This document shows positions 51,874-59,305 of a stretch of DNA of 64,000 bases, in pieces. Origin of the DNA: Nonomuraea aurantiaca (GTDB lineage: Bacteria > Actinomycetota > Actinomycetes > Streptosporangiales > Streptosporangiaceae); assembly GCF_020215705.1 (NCBI RefSeq), contig NZ_JAIWNB010000008.1, forward strand, positions 186,001 through 250,000. The letters are read 5' to 3'. Position 1 is the first letter of the stretch. The number at the start of each line of letters is the position of its first letter. The notes under the pieces are model-generated. The model saw only the letters and a list, made by a program, of their open reading frames with translations, did not search any database and was not told the DNA's origin. The translations under genes and the position numbers were made by a program.

Positions 51874-53066
51874 GAACGGTCTCCAAGCGCGCGGAAGTGG
51901 ACGGGCAGTGAGGCGGGGCAGCGGGTCCACGGTGACGGGTGCGGGGTCAGTTCCGTGGCGTCCACGGACAGGCGTACGTCGGGCAGCAGGTGCAGGGCCG
52001 TCTCCACGGCGGTGCGGGTGATGAGCCGGGCGGGGACGGGAGCCGGGCAGACGTGCGGGCCGGCGCTCCAGGCCAGGTGGGCGCGGTTGCCCAGCTCGAT
52101 CTCCGTCGCGCCGCCGTGGACGCGCGGGTCGTCGTTGGCCGCCGACAGGCCCAGGACGAGCGCGTCGCCGCGGGCGATGCGCCGGCCGCCCAGCTCGGTG
52201 TCGCGCAGGGCGTACCGGGCGGGCATGTTCGTCATGGGCGGGTCGCGCCAGAGCACCTCGTCCAGCGCGTCGTCGACGCCCAGGCGCCCGCCGCGCACCC
52301 GGCCGGCGAAGCGCGGGTCGGTCAGCATGAGCCGGAAGGTCTGCGCGATCCACGTGGTCGTCGTCTCCTGCGCGGCGGAGATCATCACCACCATCGACTG
52401 CAGTACCTCGGCCTCGTCGCGCAGGTCGGCGTGGGCCAGGAAGTGGCTGGTCAGATCGTCGGACGGGGTCTCCTTCCTGGCGCGCAGCAGGCCGCCGAGT
52501 ATCTCCTCGAACTTCCTGTTGCCCGCCTGGGAGTCCTCGGCGCTGCCGAACAGGGCGCGCAACGCCGCCAGCAGCTCGTGGCCCTGGCCGGTGTCGAGGC
52601 CGAACAGGCCGGCGATGGCCAGCATCGGGACGACGGCCGCGTAGTCGCCGACCAGGTCGGCGCCGCCACGGTCGGCGAAGCCCTCGATGAGCTCGCGGCA
52701 CATGGTCTCGACGGAGCGGCGCATGCGGCGCTGGTCGATCGCGGCGACCCCGTCGTCGATCGGGCGGCGCAGGCGTCGGTGCTCGGCCCCGTCGGCGCCG
52801 ATCACGTTGGGCCGCCAGAACATCATCGGCCCCAGCCCCGAGTCGAGCGGCACGACGCCTTCCTGGAACAGCCGCCAGTTACGGGCGTCGCGCGAGTACA
52901 GCTTCTCCTGCCGGGTGATGGTCAGCAGCTCCTGGTAGCCCATGACCAGCCAGGCGCCGACGCCCGGCTCCAGCTCCACCCAGGCGACGTCGCCCCATTC
53001 ACGGCGCAGCCCGCGGAAGACGCCGCGCGGATCGGGGCAGGTCGTGGTGGCGGACAGAGGGATCAT
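51870..53066 (-). CDS. Cytochrome P450, CYP157-like, lacking the ExxR arginine
   Basis: A 398-residue P450 immediately after cvnD. The heme loop is WSAGPHVCPAPVPARLITR and the I-helix region is MISAAQETTTTW. At the K-helix the near-universal ExxR motif reads LDEVLWRDPP, that is E-V-L-W, with Trp in place of Arg. CYP157 proteins of Streptomyces are known to lack ExxR (for example EQSLW in CYP157C1), so this agrees with a CYP157-type member. Start ATG 53066 overlaps cvnD by ATGA, and the stop overlaps the next P450 by ATGA. Confidence 0.9.
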   Translation of the reverse strand: MIPLSATTTCPDPRGVFRGLRREWGDVAWVELEPGVGAWLVMGYQELLTITRQEKLYSRDARNWRLFQEGVVPLDSGLGPMMFWRPNVIGADGAEHRRLRRPIDDGVAAIDQRRMRRSVETMCRELIEGFADRGGADLVGDYAAVVPMLAIAGLFGLDTGQGHELLAALRALFGSAEDSQAGNRKFEEILGGLLRARKETPSDDLTSHFLAHADLRDEAEVLQSMVVMISAAQETTTTWIAQTFRLMLTDPRFAGRVRGGRLGVDDALDEVLWRDPPMTNMPARYALRDTELGGRRIARGDALVLGLSAANDDPRVHGGATEIELGNRAHLAWSAGPHVCPAPVPARLITRTAVETALHLLPDVRLSVDATELTPHPSPWTRCPASLPVHFRALGDRS

Positions 53067-53659
53067 GAGGGGCCCTTCTGCAGGGCGAGCGCGTGCTCGA
53101 CGAGGGTGATCAGCGCGTCCACCGAGGAGGAGCGGCTCCTGGCGTCGCAGTTCACGATGGGTGTGCCGGGCTCCAGGTCCAGGGCCTCCCGCAGCGCCTG
53201 CGGGCTGTGGTCGGCGGAGTCGGGGAAGTGGTTGACGGCGACGGCGAAGGGCAGGTCGCCCCGGAGTTCGAGCTGGTCGATCACCTCGAAGCTGCCCTCG
53301 ATGCGGCGCGTGTCGACCAGGACGAGCGCGCCCACGGCGCCCTCGCCCAGGCCGGCCCACAGGTCCCAGAAGCGCCGCTGGCCGGGCGTGCCGAACAGGT
53401 AGAGCGCGGTGTACGGGCTGAGCGTGATGCGGCCGAAGTCCATGGCCACGGTGGTCGTGGTCTTGCTCCCCAGCCCGGCCAGGTCGTCCACGCCGACGCT
53501 GGCCTGGGTCATGGTCTCCTCGGTGCGCAGCGGCTCGATCTCGCTGACCGCGCCGATCATGGTGGTCTTGCCGACGCCGAAGTCGCCGACCACGAGGATC
53601 TTGACCGCCTGCTGCACGGTGTCGGGCAGGTAGCGGTCAGCTGAGCCGGCGGAGCCCAT
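53063..53659 (-). CDS. cvnD: Conservon ATP/GTP-binding protein CvnD
   Basis: A 198-residue small GTPase-like protein. P-loop: VVGDFGVGKTTMIGAVSEIE; switch region TTTTVAMDFGRITL; G3-like YLFGTPGQRRFWDLW; and AVNHFPDSA as the base-specificity region. CvnD is the G-protein-like member of conservons, which form membrane-associated complexes that resemble eukaryotic GPCR modules. It overlaps cvnC by 23 bp and the following P450 by 4 bp. Confidence 0.93.
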   Translation of the reverse strand: MGSAGSADRYLPDTVQQAVKILVVGDFGVGKTTMIGAVSEIEPLRTEETMTQASVGVDDLAGLGSKTTTTVAMDFGRITLSPYTALYLFGTPGQRRFWDLWAGLGEGAVGALVLVDTRRIEGSFEVIDQLELRGDLPFAVAVNHFPDSADHSPQALREALDLEPGTPIVNCDARSRSSSVDALITLVEHALALQKGPS

Positions 53660-54011
53660 TGAGCACCTCCTGGAGGGTCGTCAGGTCGGGACGCCCGGCC
53701 TCCGGGATACGGGAGCGGGCTATCAGGTGGCCGGAGTCGACCAGGTCGGAGGCTAAGATCCCGGCCACGCTCAGCGGCAGCCGGAGGTGCGCCGCCGCCT
53801 CCGCCAGCGACAGCAGCCGCGCGCACATACGCAGCAGGTCGCGCGACTGGCGGGTGGCGGAGGGCGACAGCGGCTTGCCGGCGTCGGCCACGACGAGGAG
53901 CGTGTCGAGGCCGATGGTGTTGCGGGTGGGGCGGGCCCGGCCCTGGGTCAGCACGTAGGGCCGTACCGCGCTGTCGTGGTACTCGCCGCTGTCGTGGGAC
54001 TCGCCGCTCAT
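53637..54011 (-). CDS. cvnC: Conservon DUF742 protein CvnC
   Basis: A 124-residue DUF742 protein: RPYVLTQGRARPTRNTIGLD at the start, LRLPLSVAGILASDLVDSGH and the C-terminus LQEVLNGLRRL. The winged-helix-like domain is universal in conservons. The N-terminus has a duplicated SGESHDSGEYHDS. Start ATG 54011 overlaps cvnB by 4 bp; its end overlaps cvnD by 23 bp, which is strong evidence for coupled translation. Confidence 0.9.
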   Translation of the reverse strand: MSGESHDSGEYHDSAVRPYVLTQGRARPTRNTIGLDTLLVVADAGKPLSPSATRQSRDLLRMCARLLSLAEAAAHLRLPLSVAGILASDLVDSGHLIARSRIPEAGRPDLTTLQEVLNGLRRLS

Positions 54012-54421
54012 CTGCGCGCGGCCCGGCGTGCGGGGGTGCTGAAGTTCCTCTCGCCGATCTTGATGACCTGGGCCTGCATCTGCTGCGCGATGAGCCGCGG
54101 GTCGACCACCGGATCGGTGATGACCACCAGATGGGAGCCGGATCCGGCGGCGCGGGCGAACAGGAAGCCGCCCTCGAAGCCCACCATCAGCTCCCTGACG
54201 GCCCGGTTGCCGCCGCCGAACTCGCGCCCCACGCTCTGGGCCAGCGACTGCAGCCCGGAGCAGGCGGCCGACAGCCGGTCGGCGACGTCTCTGTCCGTAC
54301 CGGCCGAGCGGGCCTTCAGCAGGCCGTCGGAGCTGAGGACGACGACGTGGCGGACCCCGGGGACCCAGACGACCTCGGCGATCATCCAGTCCTGGTCTTG
54401 GTGCATCGGTACCCCGTTCAT
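54008..54421 (-). CDS. cvnB: Conservon roadblock/LC7 protein CvnB
   Basis: A 137-residue roadblock/LC7 domain: MIAEVVWVPGVRHVVVLSSD, SLAQSVGREFGGGNRAVREL and GFEGGFLFARAAGSGSHLVV. It is assumed to act as a GTPase-activating-like partner for CvnD, as MglB does for MglA. The ATG at 54421 overlaps the stop of an upstream 17-codon micro-ORF in TGATG; an internal ATG at 54406 (MHQDQDW) is an alternative. It is separated from cvnA by a tandem repeat. Confidence 0.9.
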   Translation of the reverse strand: MNGVPMHQDQDWMIAEVVWVPGVRHVVVLSSDGLLKARSAGTDRDVADRLSAACSGLQSLAQSVGREFGGGNRAVRELMVGFEGGFLFARAAGSGSHLVVITDPVVDPRLIAQQMQAQVIKIGERNFSTPARRAARR

Positions 54422-54474
54422 CAGTCGTCGTTCGCCATCAGTCCGTCGTTCGCCGTCAGTCCGTCGTTCGCCAT
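54421..54474 (-). CDS. 17-codon micro-ORF bridging cvnA and cvnB
   Basis: Within the tandem array between cvnA and cvnB an open frame MANDGLTANDGLMANDD starts at ATG 54474, sharing its A with the cvnA TGA, and ends at TGA 54421-54423, sharing its last base with the cvnB ATG. This gives TGATG junctions on both sides. It has no ribosome site of its own, so it would be reached only by reinitiation. Whether the peptide is made is unknown; a role as a translational relay is inference. Confidence 0.4.
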   Translation of the reverse strand: MANDGLTANDGLMANDD

Positions 54475-54477
54475 CAG
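54423..54477 (-). repeat. 18-bp tandem repeat at the end of cvnA
   Basis: Three near-perfect copies of an 18-bp unit (coding-strand form TGATGGCGAACGACGGAC) follow the last codons of cvnA. Each copy restores a TGA in the cvnA frame; the last merges into the cvnB start. One copy has TGACGG in place of TGATGG. Confidence 0.9.
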
Positions 54478-56096
54478 TCGTCTCGTGCCCCTGCGTCGGG
54501 GTCGTGGTCGAAGAAGGCGGCCATCCACTCGCCCGCCTGTTCCGGAGTGGCGGGCGGCTCGGCGGCCAGTCCGGCCGCGGCGAGCCGCTCGGCGTCGGAG
54601 CCCGCCTCGCCGCGGCGTGAGCGCCTGCGCGGCAGCGCGCCGCCGCCCGCCGTGCCCTCCGTCGTGCCGCCCGTCCCGGCGACGTGCACGCCCAGAGGAC
54701 CGGGCACGTCCGGGACGGGCTCGTCCGGCACGGGCTCGTCCAGCGTGGGGTGGTCCTGGGCCGTCTCGATCGGCCGGCCCTCGTGGCGCGCGGGCCGGGC
54801 TCGCGGCGGCGCCTCGGCCGGCTCCAGCGTCTCCACGACCGGGCCGGGCACCAGGACGACCGCGCGCACCCCTCCGTACGGCGAGGGCATCAGGTCGGCC
54901 AGGAACCCGTGGCGGCGTACGTAGTGCCCGATGACCGCGAGCCCGGTCTGCGGGATCTCCCCCACCTCGCCCACGTCGACGGAGCGGCGCCCGGAGACGA
55001 TCTCGCGCGCCTGCTCCAGGTGGTGGTCGTCCATGCCGACGCCGCCGTCGTCGATCTCGATGACGGCGCCGCGCTGTACGTTGCGCACCGCCACGAGCAC
55101 CGTGGTGGCCGGCGGCGAGGACTGGGTGGCGTTGGCGAGCAGCTCGGCCACCAGGTGGATGAGCGGCTCGACCACGTGGGCCGCGACGGCGGTGTCCGGG
55201 TCACCCGACACCTCCACCCGCTTGTAGGCGACGATCCTGGAGGACGCGGCCCGCACCACGTCGACCAGCGCGAGCGGATTGGGCCACTGCTGTCCCGGCC
55301 ACTCGCCGCACAGCACGGCGAGGCTCTGCGCGTGGCGGCCCTGCTGGGCGGCGGCGTGGTCGACCTGCATGCTGGTCTCCAGCACGTCCGGGTTGCCGGG
55401 GTGGCGCTCGGCCATCACCGAGACGTTCTCCTGGATGCGGTGGGCGGAGGTCTGTACGCGCCGGGCCAGCGCCAGCAGGGCCAGCCGCAGCGACTCCTGC
55501 CGCTCGCGGTCCTGCTCGGCGGCCTCGCCGACCGCGTCGAGCACCTCTTCCAGCAGCTCGGCCGCGTCCTCGTCGAGCCCCTGGCTCTGGTACGGCGGCG
55601 GCACCGCCTCCTGCGCGATCACGGCCGGGATCCGCGCGTCCACCAGGTGCCTGACCGCCTCCTGCAGGGCCTTGGACCGGGCCGCGACGTGCTTGCTCCA
55701 CTGGGTGTTGCGCTGCTGGAGGTGGTGCTGGAACTCGGCCTCGCGCTGGCGCATGGCGCTCTCGCGGCGGCTCATCGTCCGCAGGGCCTCCTGGTGCGCC
55801 TGGCGCAGCGCCGCCACGGCGGCCAGGGCGAGGAGCGAGAGCGCCGCGGCGGCCACGCACGCCCAGACGACGCCGCTGCGGCTGCCGAGGAGCAGGGCGG
55901 CGAAGGCGCAGCAGGCGGCGACCGCCGGCAGGGCCAGCGCCGCCGGCCAGAGCCACTGCGTCTGCGGTGACGGGGTGGCCGGCGTCTGAGCGGCCGGCGC
56001 CGGCGTCTGCGTCGCGGGCCGCTGGGGAGCGGTCGACTGAGGTGACGGTGTCCGACGTACCGGAGCTTGGGGCGGTGGGGGTTGGGAGCGAGCCAT
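54474..56096 (-). CDS. cvnA: Conservon sensor kinase-like protein CvnA
   Basis: A 540-residue membrane kinase-like protein. A Pro/Gln/Thr-rich N-terminus (residues 1-45) is followed by two hydrophobic helices (about 48-95), a long coiled-coil with Arg/Gln-rich stretches (MSRRESAMRQREAEFQHHLQ), and a HATPase domain: LVAELLANATQSSPPATTVL (N box), VIEIDDGGVGMDDHHLE (G1) and GLAVIGHYVRRHGF. The C-terminus is a disordered acidic/Pro-rich tail with the repeat DEPVPDEPVPDVPG. The ATG at 56096 has AAGG upstream. It is the first gene of the conservon. Confidence 0.92.
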   Translation of the reverse strand: MARSQPPPPQAPVRRTPSPQSTAPQRPATQTPAPAAQTPATPSPQTQWLWPAALALPAVAACCAFAALLLGSRSGVVWACVAAAALSLLALAAVAALRQAHQEALRTMSRRESAMRQREAEFQHHLQQRNTQWSKHVAARSKALQEAVRHLVDARIPAVIAQEAVPPPYQSQGLDEDAAELLEEVLDAVGEAAEQDRERQESLRLALLALARRVQTSAHRIQENVSVMAERHPGNPDVLETSMQVDHAAAQQGRHAQSLAVLCGEWPGQQWPNPLALVDVVRAASSRIVAYKRVEVSGDPDTAVAAHVVEPLIHLVAELLANATQSSPPATTVLVAVRNVQRGAVIEIDDGGVGMDDHHLEQAREIVSGRRSVDVGEVGEIPQTGLAVIGHYVRRHGFLADLMPSPYGGVRAVVLVPGPVVETLEPAEAPPRARPARHEGRPIETAQDHPTLDEPVPDEPVPDVPGPLGVHVAGTGGTTEGTAGGGALPRRRSRRGEAGSDAERLAAAGLAAEPPATPEQAGEWMAAFFDHDPDAGARDD

Positions 56097-56542
56097 GGTC
56101 ACCTTTGCGAACGGGCTGGAGTATGCGCTGGTCTCAAGCGGGAGGCGGCTACGGAGACCCCCTCTGCCGAAGCAAGCGGCATCTCCCCTTCCAGTCCGTT
56201 GCCTCTGCGTCACTCCCAGTGGCGACGCGTCCGCCAAGATCCGATTATTCCGACTCTACTGAATGAGTCAATCCATTCCCCGCCGCCTGTCAGATATATC
56301 ACAAAGGTGCATTTTATCCTGTTTTGTCGGCATATGTCCGGCTCTGGAGCGGCGGCGCGCCTGACAATTCCCGGCCAATATTGTCAATGAATCGCGTCTT
56401 CCTATCCAGCCAGGAAAAGCCCGATAAGGACCACCCGAAATGTCATCGCCATAATATCTGGGCCCCCTTCGGCTCTTGTCCGGGCAAAACTCGTCCCCCA
56501 CAATCCAGAGGACAACGCCGGACCACAGGAAGGAAACTCATC
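56097..56542. other. Divergent spacer between cvnA and the CAP gene
   Basis: About 445 bp with a markedly AT-rich middle (56270-56450) for this genome. It contains the inverted repeat TGACAAT-N11-ATTGTCA at 56362-56368/56380-56386. Open frames in it have no conserved features. It must hold the conservon promoter and that of the CAP-domain gene. Confidence 0.5.
56362..56386. promoter_or_regulatory. TGACAAT-N11-ATTGTCA inverted repeat
   Basis: Perfect 7-bp arms separated by 11 bp in an AT-rich stretch between cvnA and the CAP-domain gene. The geometry suits a dimeric repressor. It is 180 bp from the leader peptide start. Confidence 0.4.
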
Positions 56543-56596
56543 GTGCCTGCGAACAATGACGTATTCGCGTACGGCCCCTCGCAAACGAGGTGCTGA
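56543..56596 (+). CDS. Possible 17-residue leader peptide upstream of the CAP gene
   Basis: GTG 56543 is preceded by a strong AGGAAGGAAA and opens the short frame VPANNDVFAYGPSQTRC, ending in TGA at 56594-56596, which overlaps the GTG 56590 of the CAP gene. It has the best ribosome site in this interval, whereas the CAP gene has a weaker one. It may be a leader peptide coupling translation, or the true N-terminus separated by a frameshift. Confidence 0.35.
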   Translation: MPANNDVFAYGPSQTRC

Positions 56597-57093
56597 CGGT
56601 GGCCCGCTATCGCGCCCCTCTGCCGGACGCCACGAGCGCCGCCTTCCTCGCCGAGGCGCTGGCCGAGGCCAATGCCCTCCGCGCCGAGCACCACGCCCCG
56701 CCGCTGGTCCTGGACCAGGAGCTGGTCGAGTACGCCAGATCCCGCGCCGCGTCGCGATCGGAATACCCGGACACGGAGGCCGGGCACGAGGGGTTACGGG
56801 AAGGCACCGGGGAGAACCTTTTCTGGGGCGCCGGCTCGAAACAACGGCCGCTCGACGCGGGGAAAGCGGTTGCCGAATGGTACGAGGAAATCAAGGGCTA
56901 CGACTTCGCCGACCCGGAAAACGTCGCCGACTGCGGTCACTTCACCCAGCTGGTATGGAGGGAGAGCCGGCGGATGGGCGCCGGACGCGTGGCCGGACGG
57001 GGCCCGGATTTCTACGAGACGTACATCGTCTTCGTTTTCGAGGCGCCCGGCAATAAGCCCGGCCACTTCGCGGAGAACGTACGGCCCGCCTGA
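56590..57093 (+). CDS. CAP (SCP/PR-1) domain protein without signal peptide
   Basis: About 167 residues. A CAP superfamily domain: FLAEALAEANALRAEHHAPP, the His in GHEGLREGTGENLFWG, the WYEEIKGYDF segment, and GHFTQLVWRESRRMGAGRV, which carries the second His and the HxTQ[LV]VW signature. Most bacterial CAP proteins are secreted, but no signal peptide is encoded here from either GTG 56590 or GTG 56599. Its role is unknown; CAP proteins bind sterols or lipids or act extracellularly. A hairpin terminator follows. Confidence 0.85.
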   Translation: MLTVARYRAPLPDATSAAFLAEALAEANALRAEHHAPPLVLDQELVEYARSRAASRSEYPDTEAGHEGLREGTGENLFWGAGSKQRPLDAGKAVAEWYEEIKGYDFADPENVADCGHFTQLVWRESRRMGAGRVAGRGPDFYETYIVFVFEAPGNKPGHFAENVRPA

Positions 57094-57103
57094 CTTCCGC
57101 CCC

Positions 57104-57128
57104 GGGAGCCGTGCCGCCGACGGCTCCC
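57104..57128 (+). terminator. Hairpin terminator after the CAP gene
   Basis: GGGAGCCGT-GCCGCCG-ACGGCTCCC gives a 9-bp perfect stem with a 7-base loop, 10 bp after the stop codon. No T run follows. Confidence 0.7.
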
Positions 57129-57295
57129 CCTCGGTCCGTTCACTTCCATCACATATGCGAATAAGACACACTTTCACTTTGATGACCGAGATCTCCCACA
57201 CCTCGAACGCGGAAAATCACGTTATCGTCACGGACAGTTTTGCTCTGCACTGTATCGGGGCGAAACGGTTGTGACGCTCAGGAGGTGGTGTAAGA

Positions 57296-57394
57296 CTCGA
57301 ATTCGAGCGAGCAGTCGTGCCGGGGCCCGCCGCACGCTCATTACCCGGAACCGTCAGGGAGGTGTAACGACACGACCGGAAGAATATTCCGGTC
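57296..57394 (+). promoter_or_regulatory. Two palindromes in the leader of the flavohemoglobin gene
   Basis: A perfect 12-bp palindrome CTCGAATTCGAG lies at 57296-57307, and GACCGGAA-GAATA-TTCCGGTC, with 8-bp perfect arms and a 5-bp spacer, at 57374-57394, only 19 bp before the start codon. The second could act as an operator that blocks transcription or initiation. The regulator is not known. Confidence 0.5.
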
Positions 57395-57413
57395 AAAGGG
57401 TGGGGTTAATTTC

Positions 57414-58532
57414 ATGTCGTTGAATCCGCGCCTGGTAAAGGAGAGTTTCTCCGCCGTGGAGCCGGTGGCCGACAAGGCCGCCGCCTACTTCTACGGCCGG
57501 TTGTTCGCCGAGAGTCCGCAGCTGCGGGGCATGTTCCCGCCGGCCATGGACCTGCAGCGCGACCGGCTCTTCGGCGCTCTGACCCGCATCGTGTGGAGCC
57601 TGGACAGCCCGGCCAGCCTGGCGTCCTTCCTCGGCCAGCTCGGGCGGGACCACCGCAAGTACGGCGTGATCGCGGAGCACTACACCGCGGTCGGCAACGC
57701 CCTGCTCGCGACCATCAAGCGGTTCGCCGCCGACATCTGGAACGAGGAGATCGAGGCCGCCTGGGCGGCCGCCTACACCGCCGCCGCCAACCTCATGATC
57801 GAATCGGCCGAGGCCGACTCCGGGGTCTCGCCCGCGTGGTGGCTGGCCGAGGTCGTCGACCACGAGCTCCGCACCCCGGACATCGCTGTCCTGACACTGC
57901 GGCCGACGCAGCGCCTGCCGTACACGGCGGGCCAGTACGTCAACGTGCAGGTCTCGCGGTGGCCGCGCGTGTGGCGCACGTTCTCCATCGCCAACGCGCC
58001 GCGCCCGGACAACACGATCACGCTGCACGTGCGCTCGGTCCCCTGCGGCTGGGTGTCCACCACGCTGGCCAGGGACACCCGCATCGGCGACACGATCATG
58101 CTGGGGCCGCCGATGGGCACGATGACGCTGTGCGACCGCAGCCCGCGCGACGTGCTGTGCGTAGCGGGCGGCACCGGGCTGGCGCCGCTCAAGGCGATCA
58201 TCGAGCACATCATCGCGTCGGGCCGCCGCCCCAACATCCACCTGCTGTTCGGCGCGCGGACGGCGGCGGAGCTGTACGACCTGCCGGACCTCATCCGGAT
58301 GGAGTCGTCCTTCCCCTGGCTGCGGGTGCTACCGGTGGTGTCCGGCCAGGCCGGCTACGAGGGGATGCGCGGCCGGCTGCCGGAGGTCACCCAGCGCTTC
58401 CACTCGTGGGCCGAGCACGAGGTGTACGTGTGCGGGCCGTCCGGCATGGTCAACGAGACGGTCCGGCGCCTGCGGATCGACGGCGTACCGCTGTCCCGCA
58501 TCCACCGCGACATCGTCCAGGGAGAACGCTGA
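57414..58532 (+). CDS. Flavohemoglobin-like protein (globin-FAD/NAD reductase)
   Basis: A 372-residue fusion. The N-terminal globin (about residues 1-135) has KAAAYFYGRLFAESPQLRGM with the B10-like Tyr, and the proximal His region GRDHRKYGVIAEHYTAVG. The FAD-binding domain follows (YTAGQYVNVQVSRWPRVWRT, RTFSIANAPRPDN is the RxYS-type FAD motif) and an NAD-binding domain (LCVAGGTGLAPLKAIIEHI, VYVCGPSGMVNETVRRL). It would use NADH to reduce heme, typically to detoxify nitric oxide. Start ATG 57414. It is monocistronic with two palindromes upstream. Confidence 0.9.
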   Translation: MSLNPRLVKESFSAVEPVADKAAAYFYGRLFAESPQLRGMFPPAMDLQRDRLFGALTRIVWSLDSPASLASFLGQLGRDHRKYGVIAEHYTAVGNALLATIKRFAADIWNEEIEAAWAAAYTAAANLMIESAEADSGVSPAWWLAEVVDHELRTPDIAVLTLRPTQRLPYTAGQYVNVQVSRWPRVWRTFSIANAPRPDNTITLHVRSVPCGWVSTTLARDTRIGDTIMLGPPMGTMTLCDRSPRDVLCVAGGTGLAPLKAIIEHIIASGRRPNIHLLFGARTAAELYDLPDLIRMESSFPWLRVLPVVSGQAGYEGMRGRLPEVTQRFHSWAEHEVYVCGPSGMVNETVRRLRIDGVPLSRIHRDIVQGER

Positions 58533-58607
58533 TGCGGTGATCACGACCCTCCGCCGGGTCTCCGCTCCTCCTTTCATGGCGACCTCCGCCACGACGGACC
58601 GTCTTCT

Positions 58608-58714
58608 TCCGCTCCCCCGGAGGGGGTACAGCCCCAAAAGGACACCAGCTACCACGGACCGTCACGAACCATCCGGGGGACCATGGTGGTCACGCAGGCG
58701 ACGGTGCTAGCTAG
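58608..58714 (+). repeat. Dispersed intergenic repeat, copy B
   Basis: The counterpart of the repeat at 25212-25320, with the shared core CAAAAGGACACCAGCTACC continuing to ACGGACCGTCAC, GAACCATCCGGGGGA, and a final GCTAGC. The inserted 20-bp segment of copy A is missing here. It again lies between two convergent genes. Confidence 0.7.
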
Positions 58715-59301
58715 GGCCTGTATGGAGTTCGGATCTTTAAGACGCCTATCAGCGCCAGGCGGCGGGACGGGCGGTGGCGCCGCCAGGCGACGGCCAGGAA
58801 GGCGATCAGCCCGAGGACGGGCAGGGAGCACAGGGTCCAGCTCAGTGCCAGCGGCGGGCCGGGCTGCTCCAGGACGGTGACGTTGCCGAGAGTGCCCGTG
58901 CCCTGCCCTCGCGGGCCGTTGACGGTGAAGGTGAAGCTCCACTGCCCGGCCGTGGGCAGGGACTGGATGTCCAGGCCCCAGACGTCCCGTTTGCGCGGAT
59001 GGCGGGACAGCGGGCTCTCTCTGCGCATTCCCTGCTTCAGGCCGGGGCCGGTCATGGCGAGGGTGCCGGACTTTCCGCTCAGCCCTCCGTCGGGGACGAA
59101 GGTGAAGTCCAGCGACTGCATGGCGCGCAGCGGCCAGGTGGAGAAGCCCACGGTCAGGTGGTAGGGGCCGGCCTGCACCTGCTCGGTGTGGACGACCTCG
59201 ACCGGCGCGTACGCCTGCTCAGGCTCGGCCTGCGCGGGCGCGGCGGTGAGGAGCATGACCGCGCCCATGACGTACGGGGCGAGGAGCGTGGTGAGGCGCA
59301 T
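58711..59301 (-). CDS. Exported membrane-anchored protein of unknown function
   Basis: A 196-residue protein with a signal peptide (MRLTTLLAPYVMGAVMLLTA, cleavage near AQA-EP), an extracellular beta-rich domain (PYHLTVGFSTWPLRAMQSLD, GQWSFTFTVNGPRG) and a C-terminal transmembrane helix followed by a short Arg-rich tail (WTLCSLPVLGLIAFLAVAWR). It loosely resembles YtkA/FixH-type domains, but I cannot assign a function. Its ATG at 59301 is 4 bp after the stop of the multi-TM gene. It is the last gene of the operon. Confidence 0.75.
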   Translation of the reverse strand: MRLTTLLAPYVMGAVMLLTAAPAQAEPEQAYAPVEVVHTEQVQAGPYHLTVGFSTWPLRAMQSLDFTFVPDGGLSGKSGTLAMTGPGLKQGMRRESPLSRHPRKRDVWGLDIQSLPTAGQWSFTFTVNGPRGQGTGTLGNVTVLEQPGPPLALSWTLCSLPVLGLIAFLAVAWRRHRPSRRLALIGVLKIRTPYRP

Positions 59302-59305
59302 CGGT

